This document shows positions 10,276 through 20,275 of a stretch of DNA of 64,000 bases, in pieces. The stretch spans positions 4,814,079 to 4,878,078 of the forward strand of contig NZ_JAWPMM010000001.1 in NCBI RefSeq assembly GCF_033344935.1, in the 5' to 3' direction. This DNA is from Reichenbachiella sp. (GTDB lineage: Bacteria > Bacteroidota > Bacteroidia > Cytophagales > Cyclobacteriaceae). The notes under the pieces are model-generated. The model searched no databases and was not told the origin of the DNA. It saw only the letters and a program-made list of their open reading frames with translations. Both the position numbers and the translations under genes were made by a program. How positions within the stretch are numbered: the first letter of the stretch is position 1; each line of letters starts with the position of its first letter.

Positions 10276-11760
10276 TTAATACGCTTTCGCAAATACTACT
10301 CTTCCTTTTGAAGGCTTACCTGAGTACACGCATTTTCCTTCCTCTAGTTTCTGATCTATCGGAATACAACGAATGGTAGCTTTAGTTTCGTTCTTGATCT
10401 TCTCTTCTGTTTCGGCAGTACCATCCCAGTGCGCATATACAAACCCACCCTCTTCGCTATTGATAATCTTTTTGAACTCTTCGTAAGTATCCACTTCAAA
10501 CGAATGTGAAGTTCTATAGTCCAACGCCTTTTTATATATCGTTTCCTGGATGTTATCGAGTAATTCAGATATGCTTTGCGCAAAATTGTCATCTAGTGGC
10601 ATCACGTTCTTTTCAAGCAAATCTCTTCTAGCTACTTCTACCGTGTTATTCTCTAAGTCTTTAGGCCCAATAGCAATTCTAACTGGTGTACCCTTCAATT
10701 CATACTCAGCAAATTTCCAACCTGGCTTGTGCGTCTTGCGGTTATCAAACTTTACGGTGATACCCAATTTTTTCAAATCTGCTTTTATCTTCAAAGCCAC
10801 TTCAGATATTTCAGCCAATTGCTCATCACTTTTGAAGATAGGCACGATCACCACTTGGAATGGAGCCAATTTCGGAGGCAACACTAATCCTTGATCATCA
10901 GAGTGTGCCATAATCAGCGCGCCCATCAATCGTGTACTTACTCCCCAAGAAGTACCCCACACATATTCCATTGCTCCGCCTTCTGCGTTGGCAAATTTTA
11001 CATCAAACGCTTTCGCGAAATTCTGCCCTAAGAAGTGGGAGGTTCCCGCTTGTAAGGCCTTTCCATCTTGCATCAAAGCTTCAATACAATAGGTATCCTC
11101 GGCTCCAGCAAATCTTTCGCTTTCTGACTTTACTCCTCTCAATACAGGTAAGGCCAAGAAATTTTCAGCGAAATCAGCATATACGTTCATCATCTGAACG
11201 GTTTCATCAATGGCCTCTTGCTTGGTTGCGTGGGCGGTATGCCCTTCTTGCCATAAAAACTCAGCCGTTCTCAAAAACAAACGAGTTCTCATTTCCCAGC
11301 GCACCACATTGGCCCATTGATTGATCAGCAATGGCAAGTCTCTGTAAGACTGAATCCAATTTTTATATGAGTTCCAAATGATGGTTTCCGAAGTTGGTCT
11401 TACGATCAGTTCTTCCTCCAACTTAGCATCAGGATCTACTACGACTCCTTTGCCGTTCTCATCGTTTTTTAATCGATAGTGTGTTACTACCGCACATTCT
11501 TTAGCAAATCCTTCCACGTGGTCGGCTTCTTTGCTGAGATAAGATTTAGGGATGAATAAGGGAAAATAAGCATTAGAATGGCCTGTGTCTTTGAACATTT
11601 CATCCAGCGTAGCCTGCATTTTTTCCCATATGGCAAACCCATAGGGTTTGATCACCATACAGCCTCTTACATCCGAGTTTTCAGCTAAATCTGCTTTTTT
11701 TACTAATTCATTATACCACAAAGAATAATCTTCGCTCCGCTTTGGTAATCCTTTACTCAT
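10276..11760 (-). CDS. proS: Prolyl-tRNA synthetase (archaeal/eukaryotic type)
   Basis: A 494-residue class II aminoacyl-tRNA synthetase that charges tRNA-Pro. It contains the motif 2 region with RPTSETIIW (about residues 120-130), the [15 protein letters not shown] motif and the [15 protein letters not shown] motif. It then has an anticodon-binding domain and a C-terminal domain ending in the conserved terminal Tyr (FAKAY). There is no inserted editing domain, so this is the ProRS type 3 form found in Bacteroidota rather than the long E. coli form. It is monocistronic with its own -7 box upstream. Confidence 0.97.
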   Translation of the reverse strand: MSKGLPKRSEDYSLWYNELVKKADLAENSDVRGCMVIKPYGFAIWEKMQATLDEMFKDTGHSNAYFPLFIPKSYLSKEADHVEGFAKECAVVTHYRLKNDENGKGVVVDPDAKLEEELIVRPTSETIIWNSYKNWIQSYRDLPLLINQWANVVRWEMRTRLFLRTAEFLWQEGHTAHATKQEAIDETVQMMNVYADFAENFLALPVLRGVKSESERFAGAEDTYCIEALMQDGKALQAGTSHFLGQNFAKAFDVKFANAEGGAMEYVWGTSWGVSTRLMGALIMAHSDDQGLVLPPKLAPFQVVIVPIFKSDEQLAEISEVALKIKADLKKLGITVKFDNRKTHKPGWKFAEYELKGTPVRIAIGPKDLENNTVEVARRDLLEKNVMPLDDNFAQSISELLDNIQETIYKKALDYRTSHSFEVDTYEEFKKIINSEEGGFVYAHWDGTAETEEKIKNETKATIRCIPIDQKLEEGKCVYSGKPSKGRVVFAKAY

Positions 11761-11815
11761 CTTGATTTCTTAAATTTGGTATGGATATTGCTTTCTTATC
11801 CGCAAAAATTGGACA

Positions 11816-11823
11816 CAAATATA
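11816..11823 (-). promoter_or_regulatory. -7 promoter box TATATTTG for proS
   Basis: The minus strand reads TATATTTG, a perfect TAnnTTTG box, 55 bases upstream of the proS ATG. A TTG trinucleotide at 11846-11848 (minus) could serve as the -33 element. Confidence 0.5.
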
Positions 11824-11868
11824 ATAGGTTGTCCAGTAATTAAAATCAATGTCTTACCAATTAAACCC

Positions 11869-11874
11869 GGAGGT
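11869..11874 (+). promoter_or_regulatory. Shine-Dalgarno GGAGGT deciding the start at 11879
   Basis: GGAGGT lies four bases before the ATG at 11879. A full SD is unusual for this lineage, where initiation is mostly SD-independent. It favours 11879 over the in-frame ATG at 11849, and a signal peptide beginning at 11879 is also more regular. Confidence 0.4.
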
Positions 11875-11878
11875 AGTT

Positions 11879-13207
11879 ATGATTCTAAAAAACTTAAAGT
11901 CGCCTGCAGTATTAGCTTTGACCCTTTGTATGGGAATAGCACACACCGGATTTGGTCAAGACGAATACGATGACATGTATTTTTCTTCAAAAGATCGAAA
12001 GAAGATAAAATACGCCCAGGAAAATACTGAAGCCAGTATAACATACGAGTCTTACTCGAATAATACTTATGACAATCCTTCCTACTCCGCTAAAGAAGTA
12101 AATCCAGAATATATTGAGAAATACAAGCAGCAGGCCAGAGCCTCTGTAGCAAGTGAGGTAGCCGCAGCAGAAGGAAACACTAATCCTACTTATAGTAGTA
12201 CGGATTACTTTGTAGAAGGAGAAGTCGCTGACTACGACAACCCTTCTTTCTACGATGATCCCAAATACAATAGACAAAACGAATCAACTGTAGTCAACAA
12301 CAACTACTACGGAAATGCATATCGCAACCCATATTACGGCGGTTTCAATTCATGGGGACCTTCCATGATGATGAGCTATAATAACTGGGGTGGTTGGTCT
12401 TATGGAATGAGCTATGGTTTTGGTTGGGGAAATGGGTATTATGATCCTTTCTTTTATGACCCGTTTTATTGCCCAGTATATAGCTATAATAGTTATAGGT
12501 GGTACGGCAATGGTTATAACAGAGGTTTTTATAACGGTTATAACTATGGCTACTATGCTGCCAATGGAATTGATAATGGCTACCAAAGGCATATTACAAG
12601 AGGTGCAAGAGGAAGCAGAAGTCAATCCGCCGCCAGCAATTCCAGCATTGTGAAATATTCGTCGACAACACCAGCCAGGAGTTCGGGCAGAGCTGTGGCG
12701 ACAAGTGGAAGAGCAAGTGGTTCAACTCGAATTGCTAGTACATCCAATAGTAGTGGAAGAGTAGCCAATCAATCTAATAATCAGGTTCAATCACAAAATG
12801 AATACCTGAGAAAAGCCAACGTAAGTACATCACGTTCGCGATTGACAGAATTATCGAACAGAACAAATTCGCGTTCAGTCGTGAGTAGCAGAACGACATA
12901 TACTAACAACAATTCCAGGGTTTCGTCTAACCTTAATAGGCAAAACAACAGTCTCACGAAGACTCCGTCAGTTTCTACCAGAACTACGCGAAGTACCAAT
13001 AGCTCGCGAAGTTCATCTGGAAATGTAAGAAGGTATAATTCTCAAAGTTCATCTTATTCAAGTCCTTCGAGAAGTTCATATTCGGGAACACGGTCATCCT
13101 CTCCGAGCCGGTCTTATGCCGCTCCATCAAGATCAAGTAGTGTATCCAGAAGCTCTGGAAGTTCTTCTGGATCTTCAAGTAGATCAAGTTCACGAGGAAG
13201 AAGGTAA
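11879..13207 (+). CDS. Secreted low-complexity Ser/Arg/Asn-rich protein
   Basis: A 442-residue product from the ATG at 11879; a start at 11849 would add ten residues in front of the signal peptide. The signal peptide ends near GFGQ. Three zones follow: a charged Tyr/Asp/Asn-rich segment, a Gly/Tyr/Asn/Trp-rich middle (for example YNGYNYGYY), and a long C-terminal third that is almost only Ser, Arg, Asn, Thr and Gly. It is probably an extracytoplasmic, intrinsically disordered, strongly basic protein. No domain was recognised. It lies 27 bases upstream of an outer-membrane barrel gene and may be co-transcribed with it, so envelope association is inferred. Confidence 0.7.
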   Translation: MILKNLKSPAVLALTLCMGIAHTGFGQDEYDDMYFSSKDRKKIKYAQENTEASITYESYSNNTYDNPSYSAKEVNPEYIEKYKQQARASVASEVAAAEGNTNPTYSSTDYFVEGEVADYDNPSFYDDPKYNRQNESTVVNNNYYGNAYRNPYYGGFNSWGPSMMMSYNNWGGWSYGMSYGFGWGNGYYDPFFYDPFYCPVYSYNSYRWYGNGYNRGFYNGYNYGYYAANGIDNGYQRHITRGARGSRSQSAASNSSIVKYSSTTPARSSGRAVATSGRASGSTRIASTSNSSGRVANQSNNQVQSQNEYLRKANVSTSRSRLTELSNRTNSRSVVSSRTTYTNNNSRVSSNLNRQNNSLTKTPSVSTRTTRSTNSSRSSSGNVRRYNSQSSSYSSPSRSSYSGTRSSSPSRSYAAPSRSSSVSRSSGSSSGSSSRSSSRGRR

Positions 13208-13234
13208 GTCATCAGCATTCGAAATAATTTTTTA

Positions 13235-14800
13235 ATGAACAAACTATTCCTTTTAGTTTTTACACTCTCGTTGTGCGCCTATCACTCCAATGCTCAGATT
13301 GGATACTACACAGATGCCCTGAACTATAGCCGAACTAACTCTATTGGAACAGCTAGAACGCAGGCACTCGGCGGAGCTCAGGTAGCGCTTGGCGGAGACA
13401 TTAATGCCGCTTATGCCAACCCTGCAGGCTTGGGATTTAATAGAAGTTCGGTCGTCACCTTTACTCCTTCCATCAATTTTTCTAATAGCGATTCCGAGTA
13501 CTTCGGACAATTGGCGGATGATTCTAAAGCCAATTTCAATATTGCCAACCTAGGCGTGATCTTCAACTTCGCCAAAAGTGATTATGAAGACAGTAAATTT
13601 AAAGGAGGGTCATTCGCCATCACCATGACTCGAGAAAACAACTTCCATCAAGACATTTTATATGATGGATACAATGAACAGATACAAGGCAAATCTTCGA
13701 TAGTAGACTCATGGATTGATCAAGCCTGGGGAACACCTACTGACAGACTTATTAATTTGGGCTATCCATACGATGCATACAATCATTATTTAATTAGTGA
13801 TTATGGAGACCCTAATCAACCTGGTTATGACAAATACATGGGGTACTTGCCAGACAGTACCATCCGAGAACTAGGTGATTTTCCAAGACAAATTGAGACT
13901 ATTAAAAACAAGGGTGGTCAATATCAATGGGATTTTTCTGCTGGTGGAAATTACAATGACATCATTTATTTTGGCGCAAGTCTGGGGTTGAATTCAATCA
14001 AGTATTCTAATGAAAGCCTGTATAGCGAAAGCGAATTTCTGTATAATGATCAACCCGATGATATCATCAACGAAATTAGCACGAGATCAACAGTAGATGT
14101 GCGTGGCACTGGCGTCAGCGGAACCTTCGGTTTGATCGCTCGACCATTAGATCTCGTCAGGTTTGGAGTTTCTCTGACTACTCCTACCCATTACTGGTTA
14201 TCAGAAGAAACTTCAGAAGATCTGCTAACTTCTTACAACAGCTGGGATTATCATGATCCTAATTCTTCCGAAGTAATACGTTTGGAAGATTTCTACGATG
14301 AATATTTTACAGAGTCAACGTATCAGATTAAAACACCCATGAAACTGACGACAGGCCTAGCTTTCTTTTTGGGTAAAACAGGATTCATTTCAGCAGACAT
14401 AGACTTTATCGATTACTCTAAATCTAAAATCAAATCATCTGATTTTGACGTCACCGATGACAATCTTGCCATTAGCACCTTGTATCAGAAAACCATTAAT
14501 TGGAGAGTGGGAAGTGAATTTAGAGTGAGTTCGTTTAGAGTCAGAGGGGGGTATAGTTATGAAGGCGATCCTTATAACAATAGCAGCATCGACAACAGCA
14601 TTAGAAAAGTATCCGGAGGTATAGGTTATAGAAATCGAGAATTTTTTGTGGATGTATCAGCGGTACATAGCAAATGGTCATCTTCTCGAAGCCCTTATAC
14701 GATCTATTCATTCGATGATCCCAATGAAGACATCAGCCCAACGGCTTTTATTGAAAACAAGAATTTAAATGTATCTGTGACTTTTGGAATCAACTTTTAA
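13235..14800 (+). CDS. Outer-membrane beta-barrel protein (OmpP1/FadL-like)
   Basis: A 521-residue protein with a signal peptide ending HSNAQ. The N-terminal segment after cleavage contains the motif ALGGAQVALGGDINAAYANPA, characteristic of the PorV/OmpP1/FadL-like barrels of Bacteroidota, followed by alternating beta strands to a C-terminal VTFGINF strand. Such proteins act as hydrophobic-compound porins or T9SS-associated barrels; the substrate is unknown. The gene's last 11 bases overlap the convergent aroK gene. Confidence 0.85.
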   Translation: MNKLFLLVFTLSLCAYHSNAQIGYYTDALNYSRTNSIGTARTQALGGAQVALGGDINAAYANPAGLGFNRSSVVTFTPSINFSNSDSEYFGQLADDSKANFNIANLGVIFNFAKSDYEDSKFKGGSFAITMTRENNFHQDILYDGYNEQIQGKSSIVDSWIDQAWGTPTDRLINLGYPYDAYNHYLISDYGDPNQPGYDKYMGYLPDSTIRELGDFPRQIETIKNKGGQYQWDFSAGGNYNDIIYFGASLGLNSIKYSNESLYSESEFLYNDQPDDIINEISTRSTVDVRGTGVSGTFGLIARPLDLVRFGVSLTTPTHYWLSEETSEDLLTSYNSWDYHDPNSSEVIRLEDFYDEYFTESTYQIKTPMKLTTGLAFFLGKTGFISADIDFIDYSKSKIKSSDFDVTDDNLAISTLYQKTINWRVGSEFRVSSFRVRGGYSYEGDPYNNSSIDNSIRKVSGGIGYRNREFFVDVSAVHSKWSSSRSPYTIYSFDDPNEDISPTAFIENKNLNVSVTFGINF

Positions 14801-15305
14801 CCGATTCCAAATACTCAAGGATATCCTCAAGATTCGAATTGGTAGTGAACGAGGCTTTCTCATATTGAGGAAGTCTCTTTTTATATAGCTCATCCATATC
14901 TTGAGCGAGCGTATCGTCCTCCATTTGATTGACTAAGGGTCGTGTACTCTTCTCCTTTTTCACCCTTTCGACAATAGTGTCCATAGGAGTATCTATGAAA
15001 ATAGTCGCTCCCGCTGAGTTCATTTGGTCCATATTGTCATAGAAGCATGGTGCGCCACCACCAGTAGCTATCACGGCAGGTTCATTCAACCGAATGAGCA
15101 TAAGCAACACACTGTTTTCAAGTTCTCTAAAGTAGTCCTCTCCTACTTGTTCGAAAATATCAGGAATTACCCATCCAGCCATACGCTCGATTTCGGCATC
15201 TAAATCAAAGAAATTACGGTTCAGCTTTTCTGCAAGCTGCTTTCCTAAGGAAGACTTACCCGAACCTGGCATGCCTACTAAAAATATTTTTGAAGGGGTT
15301 TTCAA
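14790..15305 (-). CDS. aroK: Shikimate kinase
   Basis: A 171-residue P-loop kinase that phosphorylates shikimate in the chorismate pathway. The Walker A motif GMPGSGKSS lies near residues 12-20, the DLDAEIE shikimate-binding segment near 36, and the GGGAP motif near 82. The RPLV lid region is present. Length is normal for AroK. It overlaps the upstream ABC exporter gene by 4 bases, so the two are translationally coupled, although their functions are unrelated. Confidence 0.95.
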   Translation of the reverse strand: MKTPSKIFLVGMPGSGKSSLGKQLAEKLNRNFFDLDAEIERMAGWVIPDIFEQVGEDYFRELENSVLLMLIRLNEPAVIATGGGAPCFYDNMDQMNSAGATIFIDTPMDTIVERVKKEKSTRPLVNQMEDDTLAQDMDELYKKRLPQYEKASFTTNSNLEDILEYLESVKS

Positions 15306-17074
15306 GCGATCTTATTAGTTACCTCTTTGTATTGCATTTTATGAAGTTGTGCATAATAACCATCTTTTGCAAGTAATTCGTCGTGAGAACCTGTTTCTTT
15401 TATCTCACCCTGCTCCAAAACGAGTATTTTGTCTGCATGCTGGATAGTTGACAAACGGTGAGCAATGACAATAGAAGTTCTACCCTTCATCATCCGATCA
15501 ATCGCTCGCTGAATCAATTCCTCTGTCTCTGTATCCACACTAGAGGTCGCTTCATCTAGAACAATGATCTTAGGGTCGTAGACCATGGCACGAACAAATG
15601 AAATTAACTGTCGCTGGCCTACTGACAATGTAGCTCCACGTTCCATCACGTTATAATCCAGCCCGCCAGGTAGCCGTTCAATAAATTCTCTTGCGCCAAC
15701 CAGCTCAGCTGCATGCATGACTTGCTCTCTGGAAATATCTTCGTTTCCAAGCGTAATATTCTTTTCGATGGTATCCGAAAACAAGAAAACATCTTGAAGC
15801 ACTACCCCAATATTTCTACGCAAGGCACTCAATTCATATTCATGAATATCGTATCCATCCACAGCAATAGACCCTTTGTTTATATCATAAAATCTGCTGA
15901 GCAGATTAATTACTGAAGACTTTCCTGCACCTGTAGCCCCTACTAGAGCAATCGTTTGACCGGGCTCCACTTCGAAGCTAATGTTCTTCAATACATAATC
16001 TTCATCATTATAGGCGAACCAAACCTTATCAAAAACTACCTGTCCCTCCAAATGATCTGGATTTTTCGACCCTTCATTCGGAATATGTTCCTTGTTCTCC
16101 AATAAATCTATCAAGCGATTCGAACTCACAATGCCCATTTGCAAGGTATTGAACCTGTCCGCGATCATTCGAATGGGACGAAAGAACATCTGAATGTACA
16201 TAATAAAAGCGATGAGTACACCGGGTTGGTATTGAGCATCTATCATCTTCACCGCACCATACCATACCACCAAACCAATGCCAATCGCTTGAATCACCTC
16301 CGCTACTGGGAAGTAGACCGAATAGTACATCACGGATTTAATATTCGCTTTCTTATGCTCGCGATTTATGTCTTTGAATTTTTCTAACTCTCGCTCTTCA
16401 CTATTAAAAATTTGCACAATACTCATCCCAGTGATATGCTCTTGTACGAAAGAGTTCAAGTTGGATACCGCAGTTCTGACGCTATTAAAAGAGACCTTTA
16501 TTTTTTCCTTAAAAATATAGGTTGCGAAAATCAATACAGGCAAAGTGGACAAACTCACAAGTGTTAATTTCCAATCTGTATAAAACATGAAAATCAAAAT
16601 CACCACCAATTGAAGCAAGTCTCCAATCATCATAGCTATACCCTGACTGAAAACATCAGCCAAAGTCTCAATGTCAGAAATGTTTCGAGTGACCAATCGG
16701 CCGATTGGGGTTTTGTCGAAGAACTTAAGCTTGAGTTTTTGAATATGTTCGTAGAGACTCGTTCTAATATCTCGAATGATGTATTGACCCAGCCAACTGG
16801 ATAAGTAGGTATGTGCGTATTGCACAAAAGCCTGGGCGATGAGCAGTACGATCAACAATCCAATCATAAAGATCAAACCATCGAAGTCTCCATTAGCCAC
16901 ATCATTGTCAATAGTAACTTGAATGAGATACGGCCTAATAGGCACCAATATCGCCAATGCAATGGTGAGTAAAACCAACAGCCAAAACTGCGTCATATAT
17001 GGCTTGACAAAAACAAAGATTCTTTTCAGAACTTTGAAATCGAGGATTTTACCGTCGGGTTTTTCTTTTTCCAA
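15302..17074 (-). CDS. ABC exporter, fused permease/ATPase (MsbA/MdlB-like)
   Basis: A 590-residue half-transporter. Six membrane helices span about residues 20-320, with the exporter signature FFDKTPIGRLVTRNISD. The ATPase has Walker A (GATGAGKSS, about 380), the ABC signature (LSVGQRQL), Walker B (IIVLDEATSSVD) and an H-loop (IAHRLSTIQ). It is expected to homodimerise and export lipids, drugs or peptides; the substrate is not deducible. It is the first gene of a coupled pair with aroK and lies 23 bases downstream of truA on the same strand. Confidence 0.92.
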   Translation of the reverse strand: MEKEKPDGKILDFKVLKRIFVFVKPYMTQFWLLVLLTIALAILVPIRPYLIQVTIDNDVANGDFDGLIFMIGLLIVLLIAQAFVQYAHTYLSSWLGQYIIRDIRTSLYEHIQKLKLKFFDKTPIGRLVTRNISDIETLADVFSQGIAMMIGDLLQLVVILIFMFYTDWKLTLVSLSTLPVLIFATYIFKEKIKVSFNSVRTAVSNLNSFVQEHITGMSIVQIFNSEERELEKFKDINREHKKANIKSVMYYSVYFPVAEVIQAIGIGLVVWYGAVKMIDAQYQPGVLIAFIMYIQMFFRPIRMIADRFNTLQMGIVSSNRLIDLLENKEHIPNEGSKNPDHLEGQVVFDKVWFAYNDEDYVLKNISFEVEPGQTIALVGATGAGKSSVINLLSRFYDINKGSIAVDGYDIHEYELSALRRNIGVVLQDVFLFSDTIEKNITLGNEDISREQVMHAAELVGAREFIERLPGGLDYNVMERGATLSVGQRQLISFVRAMVYDPKIIVLDEATSSVDTETEELIQRAIDRMMKGRTSIVIAHRLSTIQHADKILVLEQGEIKETGSHDELLAKDGYYAQLHKMQYKEVTNKIA

Positions 17075-17097
17075 ACTATTTTAGTGCTGACTTGAAA

Positions 17098-17841
17098 TTA
17101 AAGATAAATGTCTTTGGGGTAGATGATGTCGCGCAAATATAGGCCATGTGCAGGAACAGATCGACCTGCTTTTTTTCGATCTCGGCTTTCCAATACGGCT
17201 TGAAATTCTTCAACTTTCATTCGCCCTTGGCCTACGTCCAGCATGGTGCCAACTAAGGCCCGAACCATCCCCCTCAAAAATCTATTGGCACTTACGTGAA
17301 AATGTATCTCATCGTTTTGCTTTTCCCAACTTGCGGTAAATATTTCACAATTAAAATTGTTGACTTCAGTCTTCACCTTACTCATGGCCTCGAAGTCTTT
17401 CCACTTTTTTATCAACTCGCAGCAAGCATTCATTGCCCCTATATCTAGCGGTTGATGAAAATGATAGGACAACCCTTGTTTGAATGGGTTCTTTCGTTGA
17501 TGAATTTTATAAATGTAAGCGCGAGATGTGGCTTCAAATCTTGCGCTTACCTCATCCTTGACCAGATGAATTTCATTGACTGATATATCCAATGGCAAAA
17601 GACTATTCAGTTTGGCTACCAACTGCAATGGATCAATCTGCTTATCACAATCAAAGTGAACCATCTGCATCATGGCATGAACACCCGTATCCGTTCTACC
17701 ACTTCCAATAGTCGATAGGTCTTTTCTTAATATCGTGGATAATGCTTCATTGAGAACACCTTGTACGGTTTTCGCATTATTCTGAATCTGCCAGCCATGG
17801 TAATTCGACCCGTCATAAGAAATATCAATGAAGTACCGCAT
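17098..17841 (-). CDS. truA: tRNA pseudouridine(38-40) synthase TruA
   Basis: A 247-residue enzyme that makes pseudouridine at positions 38-40 of the tRNA anticodon stem-loop. The catalytic motif GSGRTDTGVHAM (about residues 46-57) contains the nucleophilic Asp. The N-terminus (YFIDISYDGSNYHGWQ) and the FLRGMVR motif near residue 188 are diagnostic. Length is normal. It lies 6 bases downstream of kbl, in a minus-strand run with the ABC exporter and aroK. Confidence 0.96.
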   Translation of the reverse strand: MRYFIDISYDGSNYHGWQIQNNAKTVQGVLNEALSTILRKDLSTIGSGRTDTGVHAMMQMVHFDCDKQIDPLQLVAKLNSLLPLDISVNEIHLVKDEVSARFEATSRAYIYKIHQRKNPFKQGLSYHFHQPLDIGAMNACCELIKKWKDFEAMSKVKTEVNNFNCEIFTASWEKQNDEIHFHVSANRFLRGMVRALVGTMLDVGQGRMKVEEFQAVLESRDRKKAGRSVPAHGLYLRDIIYPKDIYL

Positions 17842-17847
17842 GAAGAC

Positions 17848-19035
17848 TTATATCACGCCTAGCTCTTTTCCAACTTTGGTGAAAGCAGCAATGGCTTTAT
17901 CCAAGTGCCCTTGATCATGGACAGCAGAAAGCTGAACCCTAATCCTCGCCTGGCCTTTAGGCACCACAGGAAAATAAAACCCAATCACATAAATGCCTTC
18001 TTCAAGTAATCGGGCAGCAAATTTCTGAGATAACACAGCATCGTAAAGCATGATCGGCACAATAGGGTGGAATCCTGGCTTAATATCAAATCCAGCAGCT
18101 GTCATTTTTTCACGGAAGTATTTAGTATTTGCCTCTAACTTATCTCTAAGCTCAGTCGTTTCACTTAGCATATCAATTACGGCAATCGAAGCGCCTACAA
18201 TCGATGGTGCTAATGTGTTTGAGAACAAATAAGGTCTCGACTTCTGACGAAGCATCTCAATAATTTCTTTTTTTCCAGAAGTAAATCCTCCGGATGCACC
18301 ACCTAAGGCTTTTCCTAAAGTACCCGTAATAATATCTACTCGATCCATCACTCCACAAAGTTCATGAACTCCTCTTCCAGTTTTACCCATAAAGCCAGTA
18401 GAATGACACTCGTCTGTCATCACCAAGGCATCATACTTATCAGCCAGGTCACAAATTTTGTCCATTTGGGCTACTGTGCCATCCATAGAAAACGCACCAT
18501 CAGTTACGATGATTTTACATTTGGCGTCCTTGGCTTCAATCAACTTAGCCTCCAAATCAGCCATGTCATTGTTGTTGTACCTATAGCGCTGCGCCTTACA
18601 CAATCTCACCCCATCTATAATAGAAGCATGATTCAAAGCATCAGATATGATTGCATCTTCAGGTCCAAAAAGTGGCTCGAACACGCCACCATTAGCATCA
18701 AAAGCAGCGGCATAAAGAATAGTGTCTTCAGTTCCCAAAAACTCAGAAATTTTTCTTTCCAACTCTTTGTGAATGTCCTGTGTACCACAAATAAATCGAA
18801 CAGATGACATGCCAAAACCATGCGTATCAATAGCGGCTTTAGCTGCTTCAATTACTTTCGGGTGTGAAGAAAGACCAAGGTAATTGTTCGCACAAAAATT
18901 AATTACCTCTTTGCCTTCACTCGTTTTTATATCGGCACCTTGAGGCGTGGTAATAATCCTTTCAGATTTAAAAAGGCCAGCTTCTTTGATCTCTTGTAGC
19001 TGTGTTTTTAGTTTGGCTTCTAAAGACTTATACAT
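17848..19035 (-). CDS. kbl: Glycine C-acetyltransferase (2-amino-3-ketobutyrate CoA ligase)
   Basis: A 395-residue PLP-dependent alpha-oxoamine synthase. It interconverts glycine plus acetyl-CoA with 2-amino-3-oxobutyrate in threonine breakdown. The [14 protein letters not shown] motif (about residues 46-59), the [11 protein letters not shown] motif and the Schiff-base lysine segment [14 protein letters not shown] (about 240) are present. Closest alternatives are BioF and serine palmitoyltransferase, but the N-terminal region and overall pattern fit Kbl. No threonine dehydrogenase gene is adjacent. The small unknown gene upstream is 5 bases away. Confidence 0.93.
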   Translation of the reverse strand: MYKSLEAKLKTQLQEIKEAGLFKSERIITTPQGADIKTSEGKEVINFCANNYLGLSSHPKVIEAAKAAIDTHGFGMSSVRFICGTQDIHKELERKISEFLGTEDTILYAAAFDANGGVFEPLFGPEDAIISDALNHASIIDGVRLCKAQRYRYNNNDMADLEAKLIEAKDAKCKIIVTDGAFSMDGTVAQMDKICDLADKYDALVMTDECHSTGFMGKTGRGVHELCGVMDRVDIITGTLGKALGGASGGFTSGKKEIIEMLRQKSRPYLFSNTLAPSIVGASIAVIDMLSETTELRDKLEANTKYFREKMTAAGFDIKPGFHPIVPIMLYDAVLSQKFAARLLEEGIYVIGFYFPVVPKGQARIRVQLSAVHDQGHLDKAIAAFTKVGKELGVI

Positions 19036-19040
19036 GGAAA

Positions 19041-19286
19041 TTATTTCATTTTGGGTTTAAACTTCATTTTTGGTTTGGATGGAGCCACTTCTACCTCTTC
19101 ACTCAACTGATATTTTCTTCTTATCGGGTTGATTAAAAATAATTTTTGAGCAGTAAAGCTGGCTGGATGAGTTTCAGCAAAAACCAAGGCTAGTTTTTCA
19201 TACAATTCCGGCTCAGATGCTCTGAATTTTAGTGCATCAATTTTCTTGCTACTCAAATAAGATTTAAAGTCGATTTGATTTTCCAT
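19041..19286 (-). CDS. Small hypothetical protein, upstream of kbl
   Basis: An 81-residue protein beginning [20 protein letters not shown], with a predicted helical N-terminal half and a basic, Lys/Met/Pro-rich tail ([11 protein letters not shown]). A start at 19313 is possible, but a perfect -7 box lies inside that extension, so 19286 is preferred. The gene is 5 bases from kbl and probably heads the kbl-truA-ABC-aroK run. No function is known; it looks like a lineage-conserved small cytoplasmic protein. Confidence 0.65.
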   Translation of the reverse strand: MENQIDFKSYLSSKKIDALKFRASEPELYEKLALVFAETHPASFTAQKLFLINPIRRKYQLSEEVEVAPSKPKMKFKPKMK

Positions 19287-19293
19287 CACACGG

Positions 19294-19301
19294 CAAATAT
19301 A
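19294..19301 (-). promoter_or_regulatory. -7 promoter box TATATTTG for the kbl operon
   Basis: The minus strand carries TATATTTG ending 7 bases before the ATG at 19286, implying a very short leader. It lies inside the longer alternative frame starting at 19313 and so argues against that start. Confidence 0.5.
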
Positions 19302-19423
19302 CGGTTTGTTCACAAAGAGCAGAGCAGGTTTTTTATACGAAATACTCGCTGAATCATTTAAATATTATTTTTCGAGTAGAGTAAAAAAGCTAAGCAATTG
19401 TGGTTTTAATTCGCTGCATTAAA

Positions 19424-19431
19424 TACATTTG
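19424..19431 (+). promoter_or_regulatory. -7 promoter box TACATTTG for crotonase
   Basis: TACATTTG matches TAnnTTTG and sits 21 bases before the ATG at 19453, overlapping the alternative upstream start at 19429. A TTG at 19398-19400 could act as the -33 element. Confidence 0.5.
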
Positions 19432-19452
19432 AAAAAACCATTATTAATCCTT

Positions 19453-20238
19453 ATGGCTCAATTGGAAACATTAGCTCTACAAGTATCCGACGGCATTCTT
19501 ACCATTACATTTATCCGAGAATCTGCACTCAACGCATTAAATGATAAAACATTTAATGAACTAAAAAGCACTTTCGAAGAAGCCCTGGATAACAAAGACA
19601 TTTCTGGGATTATCCTCACTGGAGCCGGAGAAAAGGCCTTTGTAGCCGGAGCTGATATCACAGAATTGGCTAAAATGACTGAGGTAAATGGTAGAAGTTT
19701 TGCTGAAAAAGGCCAGGAGATTTTCGACATGATTGAAGGCTCTGCAAAGCCCGTTATTGCGGCCGTGAATGGTTTCGCACTAGGTGGTGGATGCGAACTG
19801 GCTATGGCTTGCCATATGAGAATCGCTACTGCTAATGCCAAATTTGGCCAACCTGAAGTGAACTTAGGAGTTATTCCAGGGTATGGGGGCACACAGCGCT
19901 TAACTCAACTTGTAGGCAAAGGCAAAGCACTCGAACTCATGCTGACGGGAGATATGATTGGTGCGGAAGAAGCACTCTCTCTAGGGTTAATCAATTATAA
20001 AGTTGACTCTAAAGCTGAAATGATCTCCAAAGCCGAGGAAATTTTGAAAAAAATTCAAACCAAGGCCCCTCTTGCTGTAGGCATGGTGATCGACTGCGTA
20101 AAAGCTGTTCATACTTCCGGTGAAAATGGTTTTCAAACAGAGGCCAATTCATTTTCGAGATGCTGCGGCACAGAAGATTTTCAAGAAGGCACTTCGGCCT
20201 TTCTTGAAAAAAGAAAGCCTAATTTTAAAGGCGAATAA
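19453..20238 (+). CDS. Enoyl-CoA hydratase/isomerase family protein
   Basis: A 261-residue crotonase-fold enzyme beginning MAQLETLALQVSDG. Oxyanion-hole segments AGEKAFVAGADITEL (about 57-71) and NGFALGGGCELAMAC (about 103-117) are present. The catalytic Glu pair appears in GGGCELAM and QPEVNLGVIPGYGGTQR, consistent with a hydratase (crotonase or 3-hydroxybutyryl-CoA dehydratase) rather than an isomerase. The annotated longer start at 19429 is disfavoured by the promoter box. Role: beta-oxidation or related acyl-CoA metabolism; the precise chain-length preference is not visible. Confidence 0.9.
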   Translation: MAQLETLALQVSDGILTITFIRESALNALNDKTFNELKSTFEEALDNKDISGIILTGAGEKAFVAGADITELAKMTEVNGRSFAEKGQEIFDMIEGSAKPVIAAVNGFALGGGCELAMACHMRIATANAKFGQPEVNLGVIPGYGGTQRLTQLVGKGKALELMLTGDMIGAEEALSLGLINYKVDSKAEMISKAEEILKKIQTKAPLAVGMVIDCVKAVHTSGENGFQTEANSFSRCCGTEDFQEGTSAFLEKRKPNFKGE

Positions 20239-20275
20239 TCAAAGTAGTTCATGAAATTAAAATTCTGGCTAATAC

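Noticed and set aside
10932..11324. 130-codon plus-strand frame opposite proS
   Set aside because: Antisense shadow of a clearly recognised gene.
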